Shown: piece by piece, positions 6,309-13,253 of the stretch
How the letters are laid out: each line of letters starts with the position of its first letter
How positions within the stretch are numbered: position 1 is the stretch's first letter
Origin: UBA917 sp964435085
GTDB lineage: Bacteria > Patescibacteriota > Patescibacteriia > Patescibacteriales > Patescibacteriaceae
Length of the DNA: 20,738 nt
Assembly (NCBI GenBank): GCA_964435085.1
Contig: CAYSXQ010000017.1
Span: forward strand, 1-20,738
Reading direction: 5' to 3'
Program-made: the position numbers and the translations under genes
Notes under the pieces: generated by a model
Told to the model about the DNA's origin: nothing
Database searches by the model: none
What the model saw: only the letters and a program-made list of their open reading frames with translations

Positions 6309-8225
6309 ATGTCTAATAATAATCTCATTACTGTCTTTGCCGAAACTACTTTTCGTAATCAATTCAAGAAGTTCGGCATCAAGACTGACGATCGCCGCCG
6401 CCATATGTATGTCATTGGTAAGACTGGTATGGGCAAATCAACTTTGATGGAGAATATGATCATCGAAGACGTTCGTGCTGGTCGCGGTGTCGCTGTTGTC
6501 GATCCTCACGGTGAGCTAGCTGAAAAAGTCCTCAAATTTATTCCTGACTACCGAGTAGAAGATGTCGTCTATTTCAACCCAGCTGACACTGATCATCCTA
6601 TTGCCTTTAACATCGTCGAACAGGTCGAGCCACATTTGCGTCATCTCGTCGCTTCTGGTCTTATTGGTGTCTTCAAGAAGCTTTGGGCAGATAGCTGGGG
6701 CCCTCGTTTGGAATACATTTTGCGTAATGCTATTCTCGCTGTTCTTGACTACGAAGGCTCAACTCTGCTCGCTGTTACGCGCATGCTGGCTGACAAGCAA
6801 TTCCGTAAGCGTGTTGTTGACTCTATTCAAGACCCGGTCGTCAAGGCTTTTTGGGTTAAGGAATTCGCTGGTTATCAAGACAAATTTGCCTCCGAAGCAG
6901 TAGCGCCTATTCAGAACAAAGTTGGTCAATTTTTATCAAGCTCCTTGGTTCGTAATATTGTCGGTCAATCCAAGTCGTCTATCGATATTCGTGAAATCAT
7001 GGATAACAAGAAAATTCTTATCATGAACCTCTCTAAAGGGCGTATCGGTGAAGACAATACCCAATTACTCGGCGCTATGATGATTACTAAGATTCAGCTC
7101 GCAGCCATGAGTCGTGTTGATATGCCAGAAAACGACCGTAATGACTTCTATCTCTACGTCGATGAATTTCAAAACTTTGCTACCGACAGCTTTGCTAACA
7201 TCTTATCCGAAGCTCGTAAGTACCGCCTCAACCTCATCATGGGTCACCAGTACATCGAGCAGCTCTCTGAATTAGTTGGCTCGGCGGTCTTTGGTAACGT
7301 CGGTACTCTCGTCGTTTATCGTGTTGGTGCTACTGACGCTGAGTCCTTGGTCAAAGAATTTACGCCAGTCTTCACCGAAGAAGACCTTGTGAACCTGCCT
7401 AAATTTAATTTTTGTCTGAAGCTCATGATTGATGGCGTAGCGAGCGACCCTTTTACAGCTCGTTGTCTGCCACCGCTTGCTAGTTCAGAGATAACCGGCA
7501 ATGAATCAGTCGTCATCAATCTCTCTCGTCAAAAATATGCTGGTGAGCGAGATGATGTTGAGCGCGAAATTAGTGCTTGGCATGCCGATGAATTCTTGCC
7601 ACCAAAGCCAGCTCCCTTAGTTTCTAATATTGACAGTCAAGCCAAAGCCAGCTCCCAAGCTCCAGTGACGCCAGTGGCGAGAGCTGCTGCAGTTATTCCT
7701 GATCCTGCTCCAAGTTCACTTAGTTATGCTAAAACTAGCCACTCCAGCGAGGAAGCTAAGCGCGCTCCCGGTCTTGAAGTCGAGTGCAGTAGTTGTGGTA
7801 AGCTAACTAGAATTAATTTTGAGCCAGATGGTATTCGACCTATCTTCTGCAAAGAGTGCTTAGTTAAATCCAAAGACGATCGTAAACGTCAAGCTGATGC
7901 TCGTCGTAATGCTAAGGACAAAGAATTAGCCGGACTGACAAAAGGCCCAGTTAATCACAGACCTGCTCCTAATTTTAATCGCCCTGCAACAGTCAAAACA
8001 ACAGCTCCAGCTAGCCAAGCTCCTGCTCAAGTAAGTCCTGCTCCGGCTGTGGCTGCTAATTCATCTATTGCAGCGGCAGAGAGCCAAGAATCAGCTCTCA
8101 GTCTTGCTGATCTAGGTAAGGTGCCAGCTCGTGACTTCCGTGGCAAGACTCTTGAGCCAAGGCCGGTCAAGCTACAAAGTACTTCTCAGGATGAAGGAGA
8201 GGAGCAGGTCTTGTATACAAGCTAA
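6309..8225 (+). CDS. TraG/VirD4/HerA-like ATPase with C-terminal CxxC-x17-CxxC zinc module
   Basis: 638 residues. Walker A GKTGMGKST is at 37-45 and Walker B FYLYVDEFQNF has Asp285-Glu286. VVDPHGELAE after the P-loop and SEARKYRLNLIMGHQYIEQL are typical of the VirD4/TraG coupling-protein and HerA/DUF87 families, which pump DNA or remodel it using ATP. No transmembrane segment is seen; the upstream membrane protein probably supplies the anchor. After the ATPase core (to about 395) comes a long Pro/Ala/Ser-rich linker containing CSSC (493-496), then 17 residues, then CKEC (514-517): a zinc-binding CxxC-x17-CxxC module. It is followed by a basic stretch rich in Arg and Lys, which may contact nucleic acid. 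The gene is sandwiched in a tight three-gene unit. Whether the system is for conjugation, DNA uptake or another transfer is open. Confidence 0.85.
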   Translation: MSNNNLITVFAETTFRNQFKKFGIKTDDRRRHMYVIGKTGMGKSTLMENMIIEDVRAGRGVAVVDPHGELAEKVLKFIPDYRVEDVVYFNPADTDHPIAFNIVEQVEPHLRHLVASGLIGVFKKLWADSWGPRLEYILRNAILAVLDYEGSTLLAVTRMLADKQFRKRVVDSIQDPVVKAFWVKEFAGYQDKFASEAVAPIQNKVGQFLSSSLVRNIVGQSKSSIDIREIMDNKKILIMNLSKGRIGEDNTQLLGAMMITKIQLAAMSRVDMPENDRNDFYLYVDEFQNFATDSFANILSEARKYRLNLIMGHQYIEQLSELVGSAVFGNVGTLVVYRVGATDAESLVKEFTPVFTEEDLVNLPKFNFCLKLMIDGVASDPFTARCLPPLASSEITGNESVVINLSRQKYAGERDDVEREISAWHADEFLPPKPAPLVSNIDSQAKASSQAPVTPVARAAAVIPDPAPSSLSYAKTSHSSEEAKRAPGLEVECSSCGKLTRINFEPDGIRPIFCKECLVKSKDDRKRQADARRNAKDKELAGLTKGPVNHRPAPNFNRPATVKTTAPASQAPAQVSPAPAVAANSSIAAAESQESALSLADLGKVPARDFRGKTLEPRPVKLQSTSQDEGEEQVLYTS

Positions 8226-8242
8226 AATTGGCAATTAAAACC

Positions 8243-8959
8243 ATGAAAGTTAAAGCTAGTCTTCATCTTCACAGCAACGCTGACCTAGTCGAAGGGCAAG
8301 TTATTAATTACTCAGTTTTTGATTTGCTTGATGCTGCTAAACTTGTTGACATCCGAGTGCTTGCACACACTTGTCATAAACATTTCGTTTGGGATGAAGC
8401 TTGGTCGAGTTATGCTAAGCAACTAGGAATTGTGCTTATTCCTGGTGTCGAATTAGAGTTATTAGAAGGAGGTAGTCAAAATCACACCCTGGCTATTAAT
8501 TGCGACAGTAGTATTAATCAAGTTCAGAGCTTTGCTGATTTGCAAGCTTACAAGCAGGCTCATCCTAATCTATTAATCATCGCCGCTCATCCTAATTTTG
8601 GCTTTGGCGCTTCGCTTGGTCTAGAGCGTCTCCGAAAATACTGGGACATCTTTGATGCTGTCGAAAACTCTTGGTTCTACTCTCGCTTTATTAATCCTAA
8701 CCTAGTGGTAGCTCGTCTCGCTGCTTCTCGTCACAAACCTTTTATTGCTACTGCCGATTTGCACAATTTTAACTTTTTTTGTCTAGCTACTGACTACGCT
8801 GTCCTTGATTTAGCAGAATTAAACACCGAAGCGGTGGTCACTGCCGTCAAACAAGGTAATTTTACTAATATTACTAAGCCTAAGGCTCTTTGGCGCCTAG
8901 CCATCTCTGCTATCCACGCCATTGCCCTAGACTGGCGTCTTAAGTTGACTAAATCATAA
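8243..8959 (+). CDS. PHP-domain phosphoesterase
   Basis: 238 residues from the ATG at 8243; a TTG at 8228, 3 bases after the ATPase stop, would add five residues and is the alternative start. PHP metal-binding motifs appear in order: HLHSN (residues 8-12), LAHTCH, PGVELE, AAHPN and TADLHN. The second motif reads AHTCH where ITDH is usual, so one metal ligand position is changed. The family (COG0613-like) hydrolyses phosphoesters with a trinuclear metal site; substrates include nucleotides and nucleic acid ends. The gene follows the ATPase gene without a terminator, so it belongs to the same operon. Its link to the transfer ATPase is context only. No terminator follows; the AT-rich palindrome copy B does. 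Confidence 0.8.
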   Translation: MKVKASLHLHSNADLVEGQVINYSVFDLLDAAKLVDIRVLAHTCHKHFVWDEAWSSYAKQLGIVLIPGVELELLEGGSQNHTLAINCDSSINQVQSFADLQAYKQAHPNLLIIAAHPNFGFGASLGLERLRKYWDIFDAVENSWFYSRFINPNLVVARLAASRHKPFIATADLHNFNFFCLATDYAVLDLAELNTEAVVTAVKQGNFTNITKPKALWRLAISAIHAIALDWRLKLTKS

Positions 8960-8976
8960 AAAACTGTTAAAACAAA

Positions 8977-9118
8977 GGCTAATTTCAAATTTAAAATTTA
9001 AAATTTCAAAACAATTTCAAATTCTCCAATTCTTTAATTCAAAAACCAATTTTGAAATTTAAGCATTCAATCATTAAGCATTGTTTTTAAATTTGAAATT
9101 TTAAATTTTAAATTAGCC
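8977..9118. repeat. AT-rich long inverted repeat, copy B
   Basis: The 39-bp arms 8977-9015 and 9080-9118 are complementary with three mismatches. The ends read GGCTAATTTC and its complement. The right arm ends one base before the ATG at 9120. The left arm matches copies A and C over more than 30 bases. Confidence 0.9.
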
Positions 9119-9119
9119 C

Positions 9120-10691
9120 ATGGATTACTTAAAAATTGGCAAAGCCAGTGATCTGACTGGCAAAGATTATCGTCTCTATCGTTACCTGGAAATACTGCCT
9201 GGTGCTTTGTCATGGCTAACTCTAATTAGCTTAGTCGCTCTTTCTGCTTGGGAACCAGTCTGGATGGCTATTTTCCTTATTCTTTTTGATATCTATTGGT
9301 TACTACAAGTTTTATACTTAGCTATTCATCTACTTTCTTCTTATCGTAAGCTCAAAGAAAATCAAGCTCTCGACTGGGAGGCTCAATGTGCCTCTCTAGC
9401 TCCTCGCAGTTTTGTAGTCAAGAATGCTCAAGAAACAAGAGAATTTACTGCTTCTTGGCAGGATTTTTACCAGTTAATTATCTTGCCTACTTACAACGAA
9501 AGTCTAGCTTTAGTTAGCACCACCGTGGCGGCTATTGCCGAGGATCCTTATCCTAAAGACAGGCAAATCCTGGTCCTGGCTATCGAAGAACGAGCAGGGG
9601 AGAGCGCTAAGACTAATGCTGAACTTATCAAGGCTCAGTATGGCTCTAGTTTCAAAAATTTTCTTATCACCGTTCATCCTGACAATGTTGTAGGGGAGAT
9701 CAAGGGCAAGGGAGCAAATCAAGCTTATGCCGCTCGTGAGGCTAGACGTCTAGTCATTGACGCTGAAAATCTGGACTATGACAAGATCTTGGTCAGCGTC
9801 TTTGATATCGATACTGTTATCAAGCCTGGCTATTTCCACTGCTTAATTTATCGTTTTTTTAAGGCCGAGTTTCCTCATCGCTCAAGTTATCAGCCCATTC
9901 CTATTTACAATAACAATGTCTGGCAAGCGCCTTTTTTTGCTCGCATTGCTGCTTTTTCTAATACCTTTTGGCAAATGATGCTCCAGATTAGACGTGAGAA
10001 GCTGGCTACCTATTCTTCGCACTCTATGTCTTGGCGCACCTTGGTTGATATTGGTTTTTGGTCACCGGCCATGGTTAGTGAGGACTCCCGCATTTTCTTC
10101 CACTCCTTCTTTTACTACAAGGGCGACTACCGTGTTGAACCAATGTATTTCCCCGTCTTTATGGATGCCTGCATGGACAAGTCCTTGCTTGCTACAGCTC
10201 GTAACCTCTACAAGCAACAACGTCGTTGGGGCTGGGGTGTCGAAAACTTGCCTTATATGATCTTTAACACCGCTAAAGACTGGCAGGGTCTGCCTAAAGG
10301 CAAATTTGTTTACCAAATAGCTATTCAGCTCTATGGCTTCCATTCTTGGGCAACTAATGCCTTAATTATTGGTCTCATTGGCTGGTTGCCACTTTTACTT
10401 GGTGGTGATAAATTTAACGAAAGCGTCCTCTCTGTCAATCTCCCAGCCATCACTCAGAATCTCATGACTTCAGCTATGCTCGGCATGATCCTTTCAGCTA
10501 TCATTTCTACTATCATCCTACCTAAGAAACCGGCCGACTTCAGTGCTTGGCGTTACCTAGTCATGCTTGCTCAATGGATGTTCCTCCCTATCTCTATTAT
10601 CATCTTCGGCTCCGTCCCTGGTCTTGAAGCTCAGACCCGCTTGATGTTTGCTAGGTACATGGGTTTTTGGGTAACGCCAAAAGAGCGCTAA
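9120..10691 (+). CDS. Family 2 membrane glycosyltransferase
   Basis: 523 residues. Two hydrophobic segments lie in the region 24-72, then the GT-A catalytic domain opens with LIILPTYNES. The DxD-like metal and nucleotide-sugar motif is FDIDT (Asp229, Asp231). The catalytic acid region is SEDSR (Glu321-Asp322), and QQRRW (366-370) gives the QxxRW signature of processive GT2 enzymes such as cellulose and hyaluronan synthases. Three further hydrophobic segments (about 404-428, 446-466, 480-503) complete the membrane domain. It probably builds or exports a cell-surface polysaccharide or glycolipid; the sugar is unknown. It starts directly after palindrome copy B without a Shine-Dalgarno site. Compared with classic GT2 enzymes the stretch between the NDP-sugar site and the DxD motif is long. 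Confidence 0.85.
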   Translation: MDYLKIGKASDLTGKDYRLYRYLEILPGALSWLTLISLVALSAWEPVWMAIFLILFDIYWLLQVLYLAIHLLSSYRKLKENQALDWEAQCASLAPRSFVVKNAQETREFTASWQDFYQLIILPTYNESLALVSTTVAAIAEDPYPKDRQILVLAIEERAGESAKTNAELIKAQYGSSFKNFLITVHPDNVVGEIKGKGANQAYAAREARRLVIDAENLDYDKILVSVFDIDTVIKPGYFHCLIYRFFKAEFPHRSSYQPIPIYNNNVWQAPFFARIAAFSNTFWQMMLQIRREKLATYSSHSMSWRTLVDIGFWSPAMVSEDSRIFFHSFFYYKGDYRVEPMYFPVFMDACMDKSLLATARNLYKQQRRWGWGVENLPYMIFNTAKDWQGLPKGKFVYQIAIQLYGFHSWATNALIIGLIGWLPLLLGGDKFNESVLSVNLPAITQNLMTSAMLGMILSAIISTIILPKKPADFSAWRYLVMLAQWMFLPISIIIFGSVPGLEAQTRLMFARYMGFWVTPKER

Positions 10692-10697
10692 ATCAAA

Positions 10698-10715
10698 CTG
10701 CCGGCCGGCCGGCAG
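10698..10715. repeat. GC-rich perfect 18-bp palindrome
   Basis: CTGCCGGCCGGCCGGCAG is fully self-complementary and stands in strongly AT-rich sequence, 6 bases after the glycosyltransferase stop. It may act as a terminator hairpin, though no T-run follows. A related CCTGCC...GGCAGG hairpin is at 20626. Confidence 0.75.
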
Positions 10716-10716
10716 G

Positions 10717-10786
10717 TTAACAATTAACAATTAGCAATTATTAATTAAGAGATAATTATTAATTTAGTAGAATTGTTAATTGTTAA
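10717..10786. repeat. AT-rich inverted repeat, different sequence (copy D)
   Basis: TTAACAATTAACAATT (10717-10732) is perfectly complementary to 10771-10786. The interior also has partly pairing AATTATTAATT blocks. It precedes the microprotein start at 10807 by 20 bases. Confidence 0.8.
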
Positions 10787-10806
10787 TTTCTAATTACTAA
10801 TTGACT

Positions 10807-10917
10807 ATGTTTTCCTGGCTCTTCGATCAATCAAAACCCGGCGTCAGCTTCGTCAAGATTTACGCTTGCTTAGTTTTGTCTTGGCTAATTATCATTGCCG
10901 GTTTTATCTATTTGTAA
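10807..10917 (+). CDS. 36-residue single-pass membrane microprotein
   Basis: ATG to TAA gives 36 residues: MFSWLFDQSKPGVSFVKIYA followed by CLVLSWLIIIAGFIYL. The second half is a continuous hydrophobic helix (about residues 15-36), with Asp, Lys and Lys only in the first 17 residues, so an N-terminus inside the cell is plausible. Codon use (CTC, GTC, GGC, TAC) matches the neighbouring glycosyltransferase, which supports real coding. It follows an AT-rich palindrome like the larger genes nearby. No Shine-Dalgarno site. I do not recognise the family; a small accessory subunit of the glycosyltransferase is possible but unproven. Confidence 0.5.
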   Translation: MFSWLFDQSKPGVSFVKIYACLVLSWLIIIAGFIYL

Positions 10918-10973
10918 CTATTAGTCTTTTGACCAGAGTATTATTAAATGCTAAAATAGCAAAAAATAATGCT

Positions 10974-11159
10974 ATGGATTTTAGTCAGGAATAATATGAT
11001 AAGCTGCTTAAGAAGGATGATCTGGCCTTCATAGACGCATTAATGTCTAAACATTTCGATTCTGTGCTTGGTGAAATTCTGGAAAAAATAAATAATATCA
11101 AGGTCGTTCTTGAAGAGATGATAAAAGAATCATTGTTAGCAAGGGAGCTTAAAAAATAA
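10974..11159 (+). pseudogene. Small coiled-coil protein gene broken by a nonsense codon
   Basis: Reading from the ATG at 10974 gives MDFSQE, a TAA stop at 10992-10994, then 54 further codons in the same frame (YDKLLKKDDLAFIDALM and onward through EILEKINNIKVVLEEMIKES) to TAA at 11157. The beginning aligns with the intact neighbour at 11190: MDFSQE-stop-YDKLLKKDD against MTLSPEQFNKIALKAD, so the stop sits exactly where the neighbour has Gln. A single C to T change (CAA to TAA) explains it. The reading frame after the stop is otherwise intact and helical, so the lesion looks recent. A shorter product from the ATG at 11043 (38 residues) is possible but has no Shine-Dalgarno site. A base-call error is the other explanation. 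Confidence 0.6.
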
Positions 11160-11189
11160 TTATTTTGAAAATAAAATCTATTTAATAAT

Positions 11190-11426
11190 ATGACCTTGAG
11201 TCCTGAGCAATTTAATAAAATAGCTTTAAAAGCAGATACTGATAGAATATCTGCTGATTTACAAGATTTTAAGGAGGAAATGCGTCAGTTTAGAAGCGAC
11301 ATGTTTAAGATAATGGATGGAGTAGTTAAAAGACTTGATAACATTCAAATTGAATCAGTTTCTAACATTGCCGCCCACGACCGTTTCGAAAGCAGAATCA
11401 CTCATCTTGAAAAAACTCTATTATAA
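11190..11426 (+). CDS. Small coiled-coil hypothetical protein
   Basis: 78 residues: MTLSPEQFNKIALKADTDRI, then a long amphipathic helix with heptad-like spacing (LQDFKEEMRQFRSDMFKIMD, VVKRLDNIQIE), then AAHDRFESRITHLEKTL. Small proteins of this style, with an FKEEM-type coiled coil and an AHDRFE-type end, are to my memory frequent in CPR genomes, with no known function. Its N-terminus resembles that of the broken gene just upstream, so the two are probably tandem paralogues. No signal peptide or membrane segment is seen. A bidirectional terminator follows at once. Confidence 0.65.
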   Translation: MTLSPEQFNKIALKADTDRISADLQDFKEEMRQFRSDMFKIMDGVVKRLDNIQIESVSNIAAHDRFESRITHLEKTLL

Positions 11427-11437
11427 AAATCTCTACT

Positions 11438-11465
11438 AAAAAACCACCCGCGAAGGTGGTTTTTT
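11438..11465. terminator. Bidirectional terminator between the coiled-coil gene and rpmB
   Basis: ACCACC (11443-11448) pairs with GGTGGT (11455-11460), with a six-base loop, an A-run on the left and a T-run on the right. It fits the convergent genes on both sides. Confidence 0.85.
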
Positions 11466-11483
11466 AATTTCTCAAATAATCAA

Positions 11484-11660
11484 TTATTTGGCCAAAGTCT
11501 TTACAGTCTTGATACATTTGGTACAAACCTTGAGAGTGGCACCAGCAATATGCTTGGACTGCAAGTTGATGTGCTGACGTTTCAGAGTTTTAATATTAGA
11601 GTGGGAGCGGCTGGCGTCTTTCGTAGATCCTCGTCCGCATAAATCGCAAATTCTGGCCAT
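11484..11660 (-). CDS. rpmB: Ribosomal protein bL28 (zinc-ribbon type)
   Basis: 58 residues on the reverse strand: MARICDLCGRGSTKDASRSH, then SNIKTLKRQHINLQ, ending VCTKCIKTVKTLAK. The opening CDLCG and the SHSNIKTLKR block are diagnostic of bL28, a large-subunit protein. Cys5, Cys8, Cys46 and Cys49 form a CxxC...CxxC zinc site. At 58 residues it is shorter than the roughly 78 of E. coli, in line with compact versions in other lineages. It stands alone between a shared terminator and its own promoter (11699-11727). No Shine-Dalgarno site is visible. Confidence 0.92.
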   Translation of the reverse strand: MARICDLCGRGSTKDASRSHSNIKTLKRQHINLQSKHIAGATLKVCTKCIKTVKTLAK

Positions 11661-11698
11661 AAAATTAGTCTAAATGTTTATATAAAGCAATGATTGAT

Positions 11699-11727
11699 AG
11701 TTTAATAGCTTTTTCGAAGGCTGTCAA
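11699..11727 (-). promoter_or_regulatory. Promoter of rpmB
   Basis: Read on the minus strand: TTGACA (11722-11727), a 17-base spacer, TAAACT (11699-11704). A second minus-strand candidate, the extended -10 TGCTATAAT, lies further upstream at 11768-11776. Confidence 0.6.
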
Positions 11728-11780
11728 TAGACATCCTCTTTTAGAGCTAACTTATCATTTTTGTTCAATTATAGCACTTT

Positions 11781-11809
11781 TTGACTTTGGTCTTATTATA
11801 AACTACAGT
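11781..11809 (+). promoter_or_regulatory. Promoter of the 178-aa protein gene
   Basis: TTGACT (11781-11786), a 17-base spacer, TACAGT (11804-11809). The expected leader is about 34 bases and contains a strong Shine-Dalgarno site. Confidence 0.5.
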
Positions 11810-11836
11810 TAATCTATAGTTATTTTACAAATTTAC

Positions 11837-11843
11837 AAAGGAG
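11837..11843 (+). promoter_or_regulatory. Strong Shine-Dalgarno site
   Basis: AAAGGAG, 6 bases before the ATG at 11850. Only three genes in the window have such a site. Confidence 0.85.
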
Positions 11844-11849
11844 TTTGAG

Positions 11850-12386
11850 ATGAATGAGAAATTTGTCTTATTTGCGGAATTTCCCTTTACTTTACCTGAT
11901 GACTATGATGAAAAACATCAATTGTTTAAATTTATTTTTAGTCATCGCAGTCGTTTTAAACACCTAAATGAAGAAATTAACTTTAGAAATTTCGCTAAAG
12001 TTAGTCATTGTTTAGTTAAAGGTCAGGTCTATACGATGAAGATTTGGTCAGTTAAGACTAATGAATCAGCTACAATAGATGAATGGGGCGAGTTTTTGGC
12101 AGGTGATGGCGTTATTGCTGTAGAAATAAGACATTTGACAATAGCCTATCAGCAAAATTCCAAAAAATTCCCTTTATCTAGGTATGTTATATCTATAACT
12201 GAGCCACATTCATACAAGGATGATATTCGCAGACCAGGCATCAGAGCTCTTAATGAAGAGTGTCCTGATGGTCAGCGTCTCGACCTCGGTTTAATTTGTT
12301 CATCCGCTGGTTATGATAATAATTTCTTTTTCTTCGGAGTTTATGACAGTGTCATTAATGACCAGTCTCCAGCAGCGCCTACATAA
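11850..12386 (+). CDS. Hypothetical protein, 178 residues
   Basis: I do not recognise the family. The start is fixed by the AAAGGAG site. The product looks soluble: no signal peptide and no membrane helix. It is rich in aromatic residues (FVLFAEFPFTLPDDYDEKHQ at the N-terminus, NNFFFFGVYDS near the end) and mixes strands and helices. The N-terminal FVLFAEF...PDDY pattern is reminiscent of other small CPR hypotheticals, from memory only. Codon use is more AT-rich (TTA, ATT, AAA) than in the S2P and translation genes to its right. The last codons and the stop are built into the terminator hairpin. It stands alone, with its own promoter and terminator. Confidence 0.7.
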   Translation: MNEKFVLFAEFPFTLPDDYDEKHQLFKFIFSHRSRFKHLNEEINFRNFAKVSHCLVKGQVYTMKIWSVKTNESATIDEWGEFLAGDGVIAVEIRHLTIAYQQNSKKFPLSRYVISITEPHSYKDDIRRPGIRALNEECPDGQRLDLGLICSSAGYDNNFFFFGVYDSVINDQSPAAPT

Positions 12387-12403
12387 GCAGGCGCTCTTTT
12401 TTT
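12374..12403 (+). terminator. Terminator overlapping the end of the 178-aa gene
   Basis: AGCGCCT (12374-12380) pairs with AGGCGCT (12389-12395), followed by a T-run. The TAA stop (12384-12386) lies in the loop, and the left arm encodes the last residues. Confidence 0.85.
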
Positions 12404-12430
12404 GACTTCTAAGCTTTTTTATATTATATT
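12402..12430 (+). promoter_or_regulatory. Promoter of the site-2 protease gene
   Basis: TTGACT (12402-12407) begins inside the T-run of the preceding terminator, then a 17-base spacer and TATATT (12425-12430). Transcription would begin only a few bases before the ATG at 12441. Confidence 0.5.
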
Positions 12431-12440
12431 CTAAAGCACT

Positions 12441-13124
12441 ATGATGCTTACTATTTTTCAAATTATTGCCCTGGTTATGTCTGCCGTTGTGCACGAAGTG
12501 GCGCATGGCTACATGGCTTATCGCCTCGGTGACGACACAGCCAAGGACTTAGGTCGCCTAACTCTTAATCCGATTAAACACCTTGATCCAGTTGGTTCCG
12601 TCCTTGTGCCACTGATTTTAACCATGTCTGGCGCCAGATTCTTCATCGCTTGGGCTAAGCCAGTGCCTTTTAACCCTTATAATCTAACTGACAAGGTTAA
12701 TGGTGCTATGAAGGTTGCTCTCGCTGGTCCTGCCTCAAACCTGGTTATTCTAGTCATTTTTGGTACTTTTGCTAAGTTACTCCCTCTCACTACTAGTGCC
12801 AAATCAGCACTGCTACAAGCCTTTTTTGTCCAAGGCAACAGTGAAACCCTGGCTCTAATGGCCGGTTCAGTGGCCAGTAGTCTCTACATCATGTCCCTAA
12901 TCATCTGCCTGATTAATGCCGTTCTTATGGTCTTTAACCTTATTCCTATTCCTCCTCTCGACGGTTCCAAGGTCCTATTAAGATTCCTCCCTGAAAAAGG
13001 CAAGCAATTCTTCTACCAATACGAAGGCTACGGCATGTTTGTGGTCCTAATCCTGGTCTACCTAGGCGCTTTTGACCTTATTCTTAACCCTGCTATTACT
13101 ACCATTTTAAGCCTTTTCTTTTAA
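12441..13124 (+). CDS. Site-2 protease family zinc metalloprotease (M50)
   Basis: 227 residues, polytopic. The zinc motif HEVAH lies at 18-22 in the first membrane helix, where it is also followed by the family's G. The third ligand motif NLIPIPPLDGSK places Asp174-Gly175 in a later helix. The segment PVGSVLVPLIL and the WAKPVPFNPYNL motif (about 71-82) are hallmarks of the compact, PDZ-less S2P group. Members cut membrane proteins inside the lipid bilayer, often releasing regulators; no substrate is encoded next to it. Start could be either of two adjacent ATGs (12441 or 12444). No Shine-Dalgarno site. Four to six membrane helices are expected. Confidence 0.92.
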   Translation: MMLTIFQIIALVMSAVVHEVAHGYMAYRLGDDTAKDLGRLTLNPIKHLDPVGSVLVPLILTMSGARFFIAWAKPVPFNPYNLTDKVNGAMKVALAGPASNLVILVIFGTFAKLLPLTTSAKSALLQAFFVQGNSETLALMAGSVASSLYIMSLIICLINAVLMVFNLIPIPPLDGSKVLLRFLPEKGKQFFYQYEGYGMFVVLILVYLGAFDLILNPAITTILSLFF

Positions 13125-13181
13125 TAAGCCCGTCTCTCTTGACTAATATTTAAGTTTCTGATATTTTGAAGATAACAATTT

Positions 13182-13199
13182 CCCGAAAATTCGGGTTTT
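13182..13199 (+). terminator. Small terminator after the S2P gene
   Basis: CCCGA (13182-13186) pairs with TCGGG (13191-13195), followed by TTTT. It separates the protease gene from the rpsL cluster, or could act in the rpsL leader. Confidence 0.6.
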
Positions 13200-13253
13200 A
13201 TTTTACTTTTTTAAGATTACTAAGAATAGGCGAGAGCCGCAACTACTGTATAT

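Noticed and set aside
10992..10994. TAA read as a sense codon by a variant genetic code
   Set aside because: TAA is the normal stop of 17 genes here, so recoding would disrupt them; a nonsense mutation is simpler.
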